DNA of 64,000 nt from Ctena decussata (GCA_963989385.1 OZ022512.1:28169899-28233898), one strand, 5' to 3'. Shown: positions 1 through 12,636, counted from the first letter of the stretch. Numbers and translations are program-made. The notes: generated by a model not told the origin, from the letters alone.

Positions 1-1370
1 TCCTGCAGGTCTATTGCGCGCCATAACTAGATAACTGTTTGGGATATCTTCATTAAACTTCATAGCAATGTGTATGAAGTCCCTAGGATGTGTCGCGTAC
101 AACTATGGTTGTTCTCCCTATCTTTGTTTCTGAGTTACATCCCTTTTATTCTTTTCGGCTATTTTTGTGTATACTTATGTTGTGCATACATTAACTTGGT
201 AACTGTATGGAATATCATGATGAAACTTTATAGCAATGTGCATGATCACAAGATGATATGTCACATATAAGAATGGTTGCTCCCCCTACGCCCGTTATGA
301 AAAAAAACGGACGTATTATGTCATGGCGCTGTCCGTCCGTCCGTAAACATTCTTGTGCGCGCTATAACTCAGTTACCATTTGGGATATCTTCATGAATTT
401 TTTTTGTAGGCATATATATTAGGTAGGGGGAACGTGTCGCGTACATGAATGGTTGCTCCCCCATCCTCGGTTTCAAAGTTATGCCCCTTTGATTGATTTT
501 TACCCTACAGGTCTTGTGCACGCTAGATAACTGTTTGGGATATCTTCATGAAAATTTATAGCAATGTGTATAAAGTCCCAACGTTGTGTCGCGTACAACA
601 ATGGTTGCTCTCCCTTTCTTCGTTTCTGAGTTACATCCCTTTTATTAGTTTTTTCAGCTATTTTTGTGTATACTTATGTTGTGCATACATTAACTTCGTA
701 ACTGTTTGGAATATCATGATGAAACTTTATAGCAATGTCCATGATCACAAGATAATATGTTGCATATAAGAATGGTTGCTCCCCCTTTCTTAATTTTGGA
801 GTAACCTCCCTCTGATCATTATTTTAGGCATTTCCATTCACTCCATATCTCCTTAACCCTTTGAAATATTAGAATGAAACTTTGTAGGAATGTGTGTAAT
901 AATGGGGCAATGTATCCTGAGCAAGAACCACGACTCTGGCTTGCTTACTGGATTATCTGCCCATGCATAAATTTTCTATTTACTCTGTAACTCTTTAAGC
1001 GTTCAGAATATTTTAACACAACTTTATGGAGATGTGTATATTGTCAAGAGAATGTATTAGAACCAAGAGTGGTATATCTAGTATATTTAGTTTATGAATT
1101 ATCTCCCTTGTTTGACTTTGGCATTACTCAACTTAGGAGCCACTTCACCTTGGAAGCTGATTTTTGGTATACTAATTGTATTTTTTGTATTAAATATTTA
1201 AATAATGTTGCCGTCATTAATTAAAGTGTGGTTTCCCCTGTTTGTCTGCCTGTCTGTCCTTTTGTAAACAATCTTGTTTATTCTATAATTCCTTTATGAC
1301 ATTAAAACGGGCGTATTATGCGCCGCTTGCGAAGCCCTTGTTTTTTATGTAATCCTTTTTGAATTTCAAA
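1..1370 (+). repeat. Dispersed repeat with a duplicated ~250-bp unit
   Basis: Two similar units lie at about 30-290 and 510-790, sharing blocks such as GTGTCGCGTACAA and GTTGTGCATACATTAACTT. Between them sits an (GTCC)n-like motif (333-348). AACGGGCGTATTATG occurs at 1307-1321 and a related form near 63724. The 66- and 73-residue ORFs inside the units are similar only because the DNA is duplicated. Confidence 0.6.
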
Positions 1371-1915
1371 TTAGACAGCCCAATTTTGAGAGAGGTCATT
1401 GTCGCTACCCAGTGCCAAAATTACGGTTGTGGGTGCCTATCCACATAGCTCACGTGAGTCATATTCAGGAATGTTATTGTCAACTATTCAGGTGAAGACA
1501 TATTACAAAACATACTTCCATTTAATCTGCGACGATTATCTTTTTTTTTAAAGATTTTTCTTGTTTAAAGTTTCCTACTATCATATCTTCTTCCATGCGC
1601 TACAACTTTTCCTAGGAGACGGCTCGGTAAAGACTGTCAAGTGTAGTATTGTCTATCCCTGGAGCACCACAGATGATTTTACAACAATCTCTTTCTACCA
1701 AGCCCTGCCTTCAGCTGCCCTAGATGTACTAGAAAAGTCCATCCCTACCCCTACCCACTCCTTAAGGTGGTGATTTATGGTAAATACAAAACTCTGAATA
1801 AAAGTCATAAAAAATTAACGAATCGCTGCGCAAAAATCTAAAAATATATATAAACTAGAAAATGTGTTTATGAAACAGTATGCCCCCAACCATATGCTTG
1901 CCTCTAAAGAAGGTT
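1371..1915. other. No gene recognised; carries a short motif shared with 58.5 kb
   Basis: No exon or RNA gene is visible. A roughly 30-bp stretch at 1664-1693 (CACCACAGATGATTTTACAA and on) recurs at 58499-58527 with few changes, so part of this interval belongs to a dispersed repeat. Confidence 0.4.
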
Positions 1916-2690
1916 CATCCAATAATGCTTGTACCTTTGTACCATAGGCTTCAATGCACTAAGTCGAAAAAGGAGCTTAACTCAGTAAAAAATTCATGAT
2001 TTTTTTTGACAGTTAATCAGGTCATCTTCATCTTGGGCATTATATTCCAGCAAAAAAAATCATGATTCTAGCATCAGGGGTTCTCCAGATATTTTGTTTA
2101 CAAGGTTCCTTAGGCTAACAAGGCACTCAGTTGAAAAAGGGGCATAACTCGATCATAAATTCACATTTTTTTCAAAAGTTAATCAGGTCATGTACATCTT
2201 AGGCAGTATCTTCCTGCAAAAAAACATGCTCCTAGCAACAGGGATTCTTGAGATATTTTGTTCACAAGGTTCCATAGGTTTACAATGCACTAAGTCAAAA
2301 AAGGGGCATAACTCGGTCAAAAATTCACGACTTTTTTTTCGAAAAGTTAATCAGGTCATCTACATCTTGGGCAATGTCTTCCTGCAAAATTACATGATTA
2401 TAGCATCAGGGGTTCTTGAGACATTTTGTTCATAAGGTTCCATAGACTAAGTTGAAAAAGGGGCATAACTCTGTAAATACATGACCCACGAAAAAAAGAA
2501 AAAATACGGGTCAGCTTATTTTTCATGTACATACCACATATAAAATTTCAAGGTCCTAGCATAAGCGGTTCTTGAGTTTCCCACCTGCCAAAAAGCGTTA
2601 CGGAAGGACAGACGGATTCACGGACGGACGGACGGACGGACAGGCCCAAACCAATATGCCCCCTCAACTCCGAAGTTGAGGGCATAAAAA
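1916..2690 (-). repeat. ~165-bp tandem repeat, four units, with a GACG-rich end
   Basis: The phrase GGGGCATAACTCGGTCA and its flanks recur near 1956, 2123, 2287 and 2447, giving steps of 167, 164 and about 160 bp. The block ends with (GACG)n at 2615-2641 and a palindromic end TATGCCCCCTCAACTCCGAA...GTTGAGGGCATA (2656-2688). The opposite orientation of that end is seen at 41806-41840, so this is a dispersed family. Confidence 0.75.
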
Positions 2691-2703
2691 TAGTAATAAT
2701 GAT

Positions 2704-2860
2704 AATTAATATATATCGTTACACTGCTGTGACCAAGACAGCTGTTAAGTGAAATTGTTCAACCATGAAAAAGGAGGCTTTACTGCGAAAAAATTAATAT
2801 ATATCGTTACACAGCTGTGACCAAGACAGGTGTGTTAGTGTTATTGTTCAACCTTAAAAT
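2704..2860. repeat. ~91-bp tandem duplication
   Basis: ATTAATATATATCGTTACAC followed by GCTGTGACCAAGACAG occurs at about 2704 and again at 2795, followed by similar GTTATTGTTCAACC sequence. Confidence 0.65.
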
Positions 2861-3800
2861 ATATCTAGATGACTTTCCTGTGTATTCTTCATAATTTGAC
2901 AAAAACTTGGACACAGACTACTTTTTTTATCTGCTCAACTTGATTTTGAAAAATATTTGCTATGACGCTCTTCTCAATGTATTGAAGTACCTTCAGACCT
3001 AAATATATTTTCATTTTCGATGTTATTTTTTTAACGCACACAGAAAATTTCCCTTTGATCTTTTCTCATATAAAACCTGTTTTAACATCAACAAGTTAGG
3101 CTTTTTTTGGACGGACACACGGGGCCAAGTGTGTGCACCTATGGTTACGTACCGCTGAGCCACTTGGGGAACGTCGTTAGGAGAATTGAACTGAACTGAA
3201 CTGAACAAGCTAGGCTTTTTGGGATTCTGAATTGTGGGTAGTCTTTGGTAAGCTAGATGACATCGAAATATGCCCGAACCAATTTTAAAAGTTTTTTTCA
3301 TATTCTTCAGTGGTTGCTTGGATCTTTCTGCAAACATCCTCATTAGTGGTCCTTATGCGAGATGTTCTGTAACTTTCGATAGCATCTTATCTCAAATGCC
3401 TGCGTTCTTTTCTCTTTTTTGTCGAGGGCAATGGCTCGCAGGCATACAGAAATATAGATATGACAAGGGAGTGCATCAGCTTCACCTCTGATCCAAGGCA
3501 TATGCTGTAATCTCTTCCATATTGGCTTCAGCTTTGGCAGAGCTTCAGTGGTGTGTGGAATCCTAGTGAGAACCTCCGGTTTTGAGCATCATATGTGACA
3601 ATTGCTCCAAGGTTCTTGAAGCTTGTAACCGTTCCTAGCGTCTGTCTTTTAACGTTGAGCTCCCTCCCTTTGGATACCGTTGGCGCTGTTTGTCATCAAG
3701 TTGGTATTCTCGGCACCTGTCTCCATTTTAAGCCTGACTTTGCAATATTCTTCGTGTGCGTTTTCGTGCGCATGCGCGTGATGGTCCGCGAGCATCTTGT
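2861..3800. other. No gene recognised
   Basis: There are only weak ORFs and a short (TGAAC)n run at 3187-3206. Nothing else is recognised. Confidence 0.4.
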
Positions 3801-4385
3801 ATAAAAAATATTCACCTTTTGCTTTTAGCTCAGTTTTTAAGTTACCGCAAAGTCTACAGTCTTGAAACCTGCTCCATAGATACATCTTGGGAAGATCTAT
3901 TGAAAGCAGCGATGCATATCGGGCCATGACCTATAATTCATGGTGGATTGAACATAGGTAAAAATTGCCTGTTGCGTTTAGCTCAGCTTCCTAGTAACCG
4001 CAAAGGCTTGAGTCTTCAAACTGGCTCCATACATACATCTGGGAAAGCGATACACATCGGGCCATGACCTATATTTAACGGTTGATTGAACAAAGCAAAA
4101 CTATTCACCTGATGAAATTAGCTCAGTTTCTTAGTAACCGCAAGGGCTTGAGTCTTCTTGCTCCATAGATACGTCTTGAGAAGAGCTTCTGAAGGTAGCG
4201 ATGCATATCTTGCCATGATCTATATTTCACGGTTGAGTAAACATAGCAAAATATTTTCCTGTTGCGTTTAGCTTATGTTCCAAGTAACTACACGGGTAAG
4301 AGTCTTCAAACTTGCTCCAAAGATACATCTGGGTAAAGCCTACTGAAAGCAGCAATGCATATCGAGGGGCCATAACCTATATATA

Positions 4386-5949
4386 CTGGTCAAAAAAAGT
4401 TAGGGATCAAATATTTGACTGAAGCTTAGATCATGAAAAATGAATTATCAAAAAATAATTTTCTTCTGTTAAATTTAGCTTTCAAAGCGCCACAGAACTG
4501 CATGAAAATATTGGAATCGGATCACGTGACACACCAGAAGAAACGAATAAACAGATATGCCCCTAAAACTGAAGTGAAAATTGGCATCACCACAAAATTG
4601 AATATCCGTGATTCTTGGCTTTATCCATGCAAATCCATTGCCAGTGCTCATCGATATCTCTGGGGGTCTAAATAACTGCATAGCAGCTACTCAGTGTTAT
4701 TTTTGTAAAGCGCTTGAGGCTTATTTGGACACTCGTTTACCATTTGTCATGAAAGGTCTGAATTAGCTGTCCAGGAGTTGCCTGAAGCTTCTGGTTGTTA
4801 GAATTGGTGTTTTGTAACATCTGTCAAACATGTTCAATCAGATTTAAAACTTGCGATTAACTAGACTCGTCCATAAGGACGATAGTCTCTGTCCCAAGCT
4901 ACTGTTTCAACACAATAACACTGTGAGGATGCGCATTGTTTGTCCATTAAATGATTTAATCGGCCAATTTCAGCAAAAACGGTTAGAAACAGACTTTATA
5001 CAGCTAATTTGCACACTTGCATGCTGGTAATGAGGCCAGGATTGATGGGATTCCAGAGAAATGCGAGGCGACAGTCGGCAAAAAATGACCCAAATTGGCA
5101 GCTGGGTCATTGGACCCGTGTTCTATTCTCAGATGAGTCCAGATTTTTATGTAGATATCCACGATGATGGGAAAAGGGTGTGACGCCTGCCAGGTACACG
5201 CCACGTACATTATGGATTCAATCGTGTTGCGGAATATGACATGTCTCGAGGAGGGTGGGTGATGGTATGGTGAGGCATCTGGATTGGTAGCTGTGTGGAC
5301 TTGCGCATGCCAGAAAGAGGCTCTCTGATTGGTGTTCGAGTTAGTAATGACACGTTGTATCCAATTACGAGACCGTTTGCTGAAGTTTTTGGCGATGACA
5401 TCATCGAATCACAGGGCAAATGTGGTGGACCAGTACCTAGCGAAAGAAACAATCGCCCGCATTGACATTTCAATTTAATCACGAGTTTTAAATCCGATTG
5501 AGCATTCTTTGGACATGTTACACCGCCAATCTTGATCACGAGAGGCTTCCTGAAACTCAAGGAGAGCTCATTCAGGCCTTTCGTGAAAAATGGCAAGCGA
5601 GTCCCTAAATGGGCCTTTTGGAATTTATCAGAAGCACACCCGATTGGCTGTCATGCAGTTATTCAGACCCTTGGAGGTCACACTGAGAACTGAAAATGAT
5701 TTTGCATAGATAGAGCCAAAATAATGGACATTCAGTTTTGTGTTAATACCAGTTTTCACTTTGATTTTAGGGGTATGCCTGTTTATTCATTTCTGCTGGT
5801 GTGTCACGTGATCAGATTCCAATATGTGTCATGCAATCTTGTGCAGCGTTGTTAGATGTATTCAACAGAAGAAAATGATTTTTTGAAAATTTCTTTTTTC
5901 AATATAAAAATTTCAGTCTAACGTTTGATCCTTTACTTTTTTTGTCCAG
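4386..5949 (+). mobile_element. Decayed Tc1/mariner element with terminal inverted repeats and TA duplication
   Basis: The left end CTGGTCAAAAAAAGTTAGGG and the right end (read in reverse CTGGACAAAAAAAGTAAAGG) are inverted repeats of about 28 bp. Both are flanked by TA, and the 1564-bp length is usual for Tc1 elements. It inserted into a tandem array whose units resume on both sides. Confidence 0.88.
5010..5612 (+). pseudogene. Tc1-type transposase remnant (C-terminal half)
   Basis: Scattered over several frames are VLFSDESRFL (5120-5149), a GGWVMVW-like stretch near 5254, NPIEHSLDML near 5494 and a terminal ELIQAF.EKW. These match the first catalytic Asp and the final Glu region of the DD34E transposase. 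Frameshifts and the loss of a clear N-terminal DNA-binding domain make it dead. Confidence 0.8.
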
Positions 5950-6559
5950 TACATTACGGTTGATATATCATAGAAAAAAAAATCACCTGTTGCATTTACC
6001 TCAGTTTCTTTGTAACCGCAAGGGCTTGAGCTTCAAACTTGCTCGATAGATAAGTCTGGGGAAGATCTACTGACTTCGGCGATGCATATCAGGCCATGAC
6101 CTATATTTCATGCTTGATTCAACGTAGCAAAAATATTCAGCTGCTGCGTTACGCTCAGTTTCCAAGTAACTACAAGAACTTGGGTCTTTAAACTCGCCCC
6201 AAAGATACATCTGGCGAGGATATACTGAAATCAGCAATGCATATCGGGTCATGACCTGTATATCACGTTTGATTATACATAGAATAAATTACGCCTGTTG
6301 CGTTAAGCTCACGTTCATAATAACCGCTAGCGCTTGAATCTTCCAAATTGCACCATAAATACGTCCGGGGTAGATCTGCTGAAAGCAGCGATGCATATTG
6401 GGCCATGGTCTATATTTCACGGTTGATTGAACATAGAAACAATATTCACCTATTGCGTCTTGCTCAGTCTCTATGTAAACACAAGAGCTAGAGTCTTCAT
6501 AATTGCTCTATTTATACGTCTGGGGAAAATGTATTTAAAGCAGCGATGCACATCGGGCA

Positions 6560-7620
6560 GTGAGCTGTTTTTAATGGTCAAGTTATTTTGCCTTATATTC
6601 GACGACTATTTGATGTATGAACATTTAAGCTTAGCATAATGACTCAAAAGGACCCAAAGTTAACCCTCAAATTAACAGTAGGCCAGAGTGACCTATATTT
6701 TACGTTCTAGTGATTTTGCCTGATATATTGAAAACAATTTGATGTACGAACGTGATTGTTTGAGATAATGTCTCAGTATAATCCAAAGTTTAACCTCAAA
6801 CTAACTGAAGGTCAATGTGACCTTTATTTCATGGTTCAGTGATTTTGCATTGTATCTTAAAGACTATTTGATGTACGAACATGATAGCTGGGAATAATGA
6901 CTTAGTATTACCGGATGTTTGACCTCAATCTAACAATAGCCCACAGTGACCTATATTGCATGGTTTAGTGATTTTACCTTATTACTTAAAGACTATGTGA
7001 TGTACGAACATGATTGCTTCTGAAAATGACTTGGTATGACCAGATATTTGACTTCAAACTAACAGTAGGTCACAGTGACCTATATAATATGGTCCAGTGA
7101 CATTACCTAAAATGTTGAAAACTGTTTGATATTTGTACCTGAAAGCTTGGGATAATGACTCAGTTTGACTCAAACTTTGACCTCTAACAAATAGTAGAAT
7201 ACAGTGAATTATATTTCATGGTCCAGTGATTTTGCCTAAAATCTTGAAGAGTAATTGATGCATGAACATAATTGCTTGGGATAATGACTCAGTATGACCC
7301 AAAGTTTGACTTTAAACTAACGGTAGGCCCAGTGACCTGCATTTCACGCTCTAGTGCTTTTGATTTATAACGTGAAGATTATTTTATGCACGAACATGGC
7401 TGCTTCTTATAATGACTGAGTATAACCAGATGTTTGACCTCAAACTAACAGCAGGTAACAGAGCCCTATATTTCATGGTCCAGATATTATACCTCATCTC
7501 TTGAAGAATGTCTGATTTTGTACATGATAGCTTCGGATAATGATTAAGTATGAGCTTAGCAGACCGCAGATGGGTAGTAGTTCGGCCGCCTATGCTGACC
7601 TTTCCATCATGTTCTTCCAG
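6560..7620 (+). repeat. ~129-bp tandem array (CAGTGATTTTGCC units)
   Basis: The unit phrase falls near 6708, 6838, 6967, 7096, 7222 and 7352, so the period is about 129 bp. Units contain TGTACGAACATGATAGCTTG and CACAGTGACCTATAT. The array directly follows the 150-bp array here and again at 49.9-50.5 kb, so the two form one composite family. Confidence 0.78.
7067..7081. promoter_or_regulatory. Perfect estrogen-response-element palindrome
   Basis: AGGTCACAGTGACCT is the consensus inverted repeat of AGGTCA with a 3-bp spacer. Neighbouring units of the array hold degraded versions (for example GGCCAGAGTGACCT). Sequence match only; no nearby gene is identified. Confidence 0.3.
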
Positions 7621-7639
7621 ACCATCAGACATAATCCTT

Positions 7640-8550
7640 TCTAAACTGGGCCGTTTTAATCAAACATTCAACCAACCAACGGATCCAACAATGTTGTTTA
7701 AAGCACTTTGTCTAGGCAACGCTTGGTAAAGCCCCATTTTCACTGTCACAGTATTGGTCTTTATACCGGCCGGTAAAGAAAAGCCGGTATACCGTGATGA
7801 TCCTGGACTTCTTTCTTAAAAATGTAAATTGCATCCTCACATTACGGACGTTACCCTGGTGTAACTGGTCTAATACCGGAACATTACACCGTATGTCACC
7901 ACAACTTAATCGTTTTAGCCGTGATGAATCCGGAATTCTACGGGATATCGCGATAAAGGGAGGGAAGAGACCCGGACTTGCTTTTGAAATCCCAGGATTA
8001 AGCCAGTTCTTGACATTTCCAGGTGACTCTCGGTTGTATTAAACATTTGAAAACATTCGGGGCTGTAAGCCGGATCTAATGTTGTCCAGGATGTTCATGG
8101 GGTCGTCAGGGTTGTTGTCTCAGTTCGGCAGGTTTTCCGACGGTCTCTAACTGGATCATTAACCGGACTTACCGAGTTTGCCAAACTGGAACTGTAAGAA
8201 ACGGACTTTTAGACTGTTATGCTGTCTAAAAGGGACAAACCAGTCAACAACCCACCATATTGAATGTAGTGTTTAACCAAAAACATTAAAAGCCACGCCT
8301 TCTTGTAATACTTTCCAAGAAATACACCTACTGTGTAAGAGTGTGATTCAGAGTGTTTTATATACATTTGTTTTAATTTCAAATATAATTGCATGCCATC
8401 CTTTTTAAGTTAAAATAATGTCTTTGGTGAAATATTTCACAATTTCTACCCTTCAAAGTAAATTGTTATGTCTATAGTATCTCTTTCTGACAAACTGTCA
8501 TTTTTCAGTTTTATGATACATTCAATTAAGTTAATTCAATCCTATGTCAG
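7640..8550. other. No gene recognised
   Basis: Moderately GC-rich stretch at 7750-8200 with many CCGGA words. A short open frame at 7794-8042 has no recognised motif. A remnant of an unknown repeat is possible. Confidence 0.35.
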
Positions 8551-8765
8551 GTGCCACTGTAGCTCAGTAGGTTAAGTGCTGGCCTGCTGAACTATCGGTT
8601 TCGAATTTGAGCCCCGCTTGAGGCGGAAATTTTTCCAATCGTAAACAGAGTTCCACTTCACACAGCCTTTCATTATAACTCAACCGTCGTGCTGATATGA
8701 CTGAAAAAACTTTTAAAAAGGACTTAAATATCCATCCATCCATCCATCCATCCATGCATTCATCC
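8551..8765 (+). mobile_element. tRNA-derived SINE with (ATCC)n tail
   Basis: An A-box-like TAGCTCAGTAGG at 8560-8571 and a B-box-like GGTTTCGAATTT at 8597-8608 form the polymerase III promoter. The body ends with TGATATGACTGAAA and a tail of ATCC repeats. A second copy with the same body and tail is at 36801-37003. Confidence 0.82.
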
Positions 8766-9578
8766 ATCCTATCTCTGAACCAAAGAATGGATTTTTATCA
8801 AACTAATATGATTTCACCGTTGGGAGAGTGCAAACTGTTGACAAAGTTTCGGTTACCTTGAGCTCAGTTTCAAGGTAAGACTTATAAAGTCAATGTCATA
8901 TCAAGTGTTGACCATTGTTTACACATTAGCTCCTAAACTGGCATGCACTTCTGACCTACGTGGGTTTAATTCAAGTTTACAAAGAGCTAAATCACTGGTT
9001 ATGATTACGATTAAGTGGCCATGACATCATCTTCAGGACAAGGTCAAAAGCGAATATATAAAAGTAGAATTCTGGTTATTCATAAATCAAGTCATGGATA
9101 TCCAAAAATGAGGTCCTTCTTGATATTGTAAATCAATGCTTAATATACATATAATGACGAGGTCAAGGTTAGACTACAAGGAGACTAATCATTGATATCA
9201 CACAGCCAATCAGCAAAACTGTACCGAATATGTAAATCAATGTTTAAATATGCGAATTATGACCTTGACCTGTGATCTGAAGGTTATCAGTAGATTCAAA
9301 GTATTTCAAAGTACTCAGTATTTCACAAGAGACTTTTCCATAAGTTACCCAGTACTGATTCCTTATGTTTGGCTAATGATGAGCTTCAGAGTTAAGTCAA
9401 GGCTATTATATGCATATTAAGTATTGATTTAAAAATGGAAACTTACATATTAGGTACATTTTGCTGACTGGCTGTGTGAAATCTTTGATTTTACTCCGTT
9501 AGTGTAACCTTGCACTCTCCCAACGGTGAACCCATATTAGTTTGATAGGAATCTAATTTTTGGTTCTAGAGATAGGAT
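8766..9578. mobile_element. Foldback/MITE-like element with ~75-bp inverted ends
   Basis: The left end (CCTATCTCTGAACCAAAGAA, then a block ending ACCGTTGGGAGAGTGCAA) is repeated inverted at 9508-9578. Inner segments are also inverted, with CACACAGCCAATCAGCAAAA near 9200 answering GCTGACTGGCTGTGTGAAAT near 9463. It begins directly after the SINE tail. No coding capacity is seen. Confidence 0.72.
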
Positions 9579-10100
9579 AGAGTATATTGAATTCAAAGTA
9601 TCAAATTACTGAAAATTGACAAAAGTAAAATATCAAAGGCCCAGAAGTAACGGTTTTTGAATAACAGATCATCTCTAAAATGCTACGCACGGATGGACGG
9701 CCAGGCCCAAAACAATTCTACGAAGTGCTGGGCAAAAATTCAGGTGAATAGTGGATATCCAAACAAATTCTGATTATTCATAAATCGATTTATGAATATC
9801 CAAAAAAAGAGGTCCTCCTTAAAATTGTAAATCAATGCTTTTAAATACGCATATTATGACAAGGTCAATGTTAGACTAAGGTTAGACTAAACAGAATTAT
9901 ATCATAGATGCTATACAGCCAGTAAGCAGAAATGTACCAACTAAAAGTAAAAAGATGGGCAATGGTCAGGAATTAATATAATCAAATCCCACATCCCGCT
10001 CTCAAAATCAATAGGGCAAGAAGCACACACACGGAAAAATTGACACAAGTTCACGAAAGACACGCACGGTAAACCGAATGAGCAGCTCCTTCCCAAACAG
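9579..10100. repeat. Flank with a direct copy of the foldback interior
   Basis: About 180 bp at 9765-9945 repeat the interior of the preceding element (9065-9230), sharing TTGTAAATCAATGCTT and ATATCCAAAAA. The rest is unassigned. Confidence 0.5.
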
Positions 10101-10353
10101 AATAACCAAGCAACGGACAATGCAAACTTCGGCCCAACTATCTAAACTAAGTAGCTTTATGTCGGGCCCATCATCGAGTCTGATACCTGACCAACCGACG
10201 TGCAGTCAAAGAGGGAAGCAGATTTATTTACCATGATCGAGTTAACTACTTAACATGCAGACTGTAGCATTGTAATTTATCAACCATGATTGGGTTAACT
10301 ACTTAACATGGGCTAACTACTTAACATGCAGACTGTAGCATTCTATTATGTTA

Positions 10354-11499
10354 TACACCTTTCCTATAATTCAGAGTCTGTTCGAGTTTTGTCCCTTGCA
10401 ACGCCTGTGACGTCATCTATAGGATAGGCTATTGTTTTTCATTGTATAACCAAATAAATGCCGGTTTTCGTATATTCAAAACTAACATTCAACGGTTAAG
10501 ATTAAGACAACTTTGTTGTTCCAACTATATTTAGCTCTTTCTTTGTCGGAAAAATAAGCTTTATAATTTATAGCATATGGGAATTTGACATAAAATTAAA
10601 AGATTTCCGACTAAAATTTCGGGCCAAAATTACCGTAATCAAGAGCATGTATCACCAGTACAGCTTCAAAAACATAAGGAAAAGAAAGAAAATCGCGGAA
10701 GATGTTCAGACTGTTATTACAAAAGATACAAAACGAACGATTAGCTGATTATAAAGCAGACACACGCCAAAAATGACAACAAAGTGTGCTGATATGGAAT
10801 TGGTTTGAACGTGTAATCACCGAATCGCGCGCATCGCCGCAAAAACAAACACCTATGATTGTGTATTACCTGGACACGTGTCACCTTTAAGAACACCCTA
10901 CCGTGAAATGGAAACGATCAAATAAATAATACTGCAGATAAGTAAGAGATGGAAAACCTCGGGTTCAAACGTACGGAAAACTGTCTGGATTCTGATGCTT
11001 TTAAATCGTTGTATCGCACAAGAAACCATAAATATCAGTGCTATAATCTGCCTGGTAATAATGCGTAGTTACTACCTGAATACTGACGTTTTACCTGTCG
11101 GAAAAATGGAAAGAACTTTTCAGATTTACGAAACTTATTTATACGAAATGTATCTCTTTTATATTGAGCAAACGCGAATAATGGGGTGTTAAAACACGGC
11201 GTCGATGAAAGGTGTCATGAAAATCATGAGCGACTTGTCGGGATTCTCAATATGATATTAAAATCATAAAAATATATATATATATAAATAAAAAATGTCA
11301 CATGACAACAGGGCAATTACACTTTAATTTGGTCTTTCAATGTATTTTTTGCAGCTCACATTTACAAAACGTCTGCTTTATGCATGTTATGTGTGCTCGC
11401 AGTCGTACAGAATTATATGGGATGTTCCTATAGATGACGTCACAGTCTACTTGGGTAGATAACTCGTGCGCGACTTTATCGATTTATAGGAAAGGTGTA
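10354..11499. mobile_element. TA-flanked non-autonomous DNA element inserted in the Penelope-like ORF
   Basis: Ends begin with the identical 16-bp inverted sequence TACACCTTTCCTATAA and continue for about 85 bp with imperfect pairing, including GACGTCATCTATAGGA. TA sits on both sides (10352-10353, 11500-11501). Cutting it out rejoins the retroelement frame at the conserved Gly-Tyr-Asn. It is 1146 bp with no transposase seen. Confidence 0.85.
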
Positions 11500-12636
11500 T
11501 ATCCTGTACGTTTGCAACAAACGACACTTTTTCTGTACTTATCAGAAAAAATCAGAGCTACCTTGATTGTTTTTTGAATTTATAAACTAAGTCACCATAT
11601 AATTCTGGTTCCGATAGGCCCTGTTGCAAAAAACTTTTTAATCTGACCCTGAATTTAAGAATCAATTCATAATGTCGGCGGTAGAAGTCGAAGTTAAGCC
11701 CTGTTGGAGAAGCTTAGCAGTTAAATTTTTATTACGGGCATTGAAGTTAGTCGCATGACAAGACACTCTAGCAAACCGAATAAGTTGAGAAATGTAAACC
11801 CCATAAGAGGTAGAGGGGGCAACATCACCATCCAAAAATGGAAAATTCACTATGTCAAAATCAAAGTCATCGCGTTTATCATAAATTTTGGTTGAAAACT
11901 CGTTTTGAAATAGATAAATGTAAATCCAATAATGGGGCTTCAGTATCGGCTGCATTAGCTTTGTTTAACTGCAGCCCAGGTGGATATATTCTAGTCACCA
12001 TGCCTTCAAAGTATGGAGTGTCAATATTTAAAAAGATTATCTAGATATCTGGATGTAGAATTAAAAGCCTCAATAATTTCAGATTGTTTATTATTAGAAG
12101 GAGAAGCCATGAAATCTGTTCCATAGCAAAATAAAACAAATCCGCTACAAGAGGAGCACAATTAGTACTCCCTGGAATACCAACAATTTGTCAGTATAAC
12201 TTAGTACCAAATCTAATGTAAATATTATCTAAAAGATATGTTAAGGCTTCACACATATTTTGACATGGCCAGGGTTTATATCGGTTTTGGTGTTCAGAAG
12301 AAAAGAACACGTTTCTTTCGTTACAAGCAAGGGAAGGGGACCTTTCACTTTGGAACGTCCACTCAATTAAATCTCTAAGTTTTTCCTCGATCAAATAATG
12401 TAGCAAAGAAGTATAGAGCGTATAGAAATAAGTTGACAAACTGGTTGCACGAAACCCTCTTATCATACCTCACCAGAACTTTTAATAGACCAAAAGAAAT
12501 TTTTACCAGACCTTTCATAAGCTTTTTCATAGTACCTTATGAAATTGTTTTGACAGCTATGAGGCAAGAAGTTAATAATTTAGAAAGTTCAGTATTGGTA
12601 CAAGAACTAGAATTGGCAATAAATCGTGCTTTATAC

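Larger units (their letters stand above)
3800..6560 (+). repeat. ~150-bp tandem array (TTAGCTCAG units), split by a Tc1 element
   Basis: The TTAGCTCAG-like phrase falls near 3824, 3978, 4118, 4268, then 5995, 6145, 6303 and 6458, a step of about 140-160 bp. Each unit carries a version of GATGCATATCGGGCCATGACC. Removing the insertion at 4386-5949 restores the spacing. The same units recur at 49.08-49.92 kb. Confidence 0.8.

Noticed and set aside
5210..5596. 128-codon minus-strand open frame
   Set aside because: It is antisense to the Tc1 transposase remnant, whose motifs read on the plus strand.
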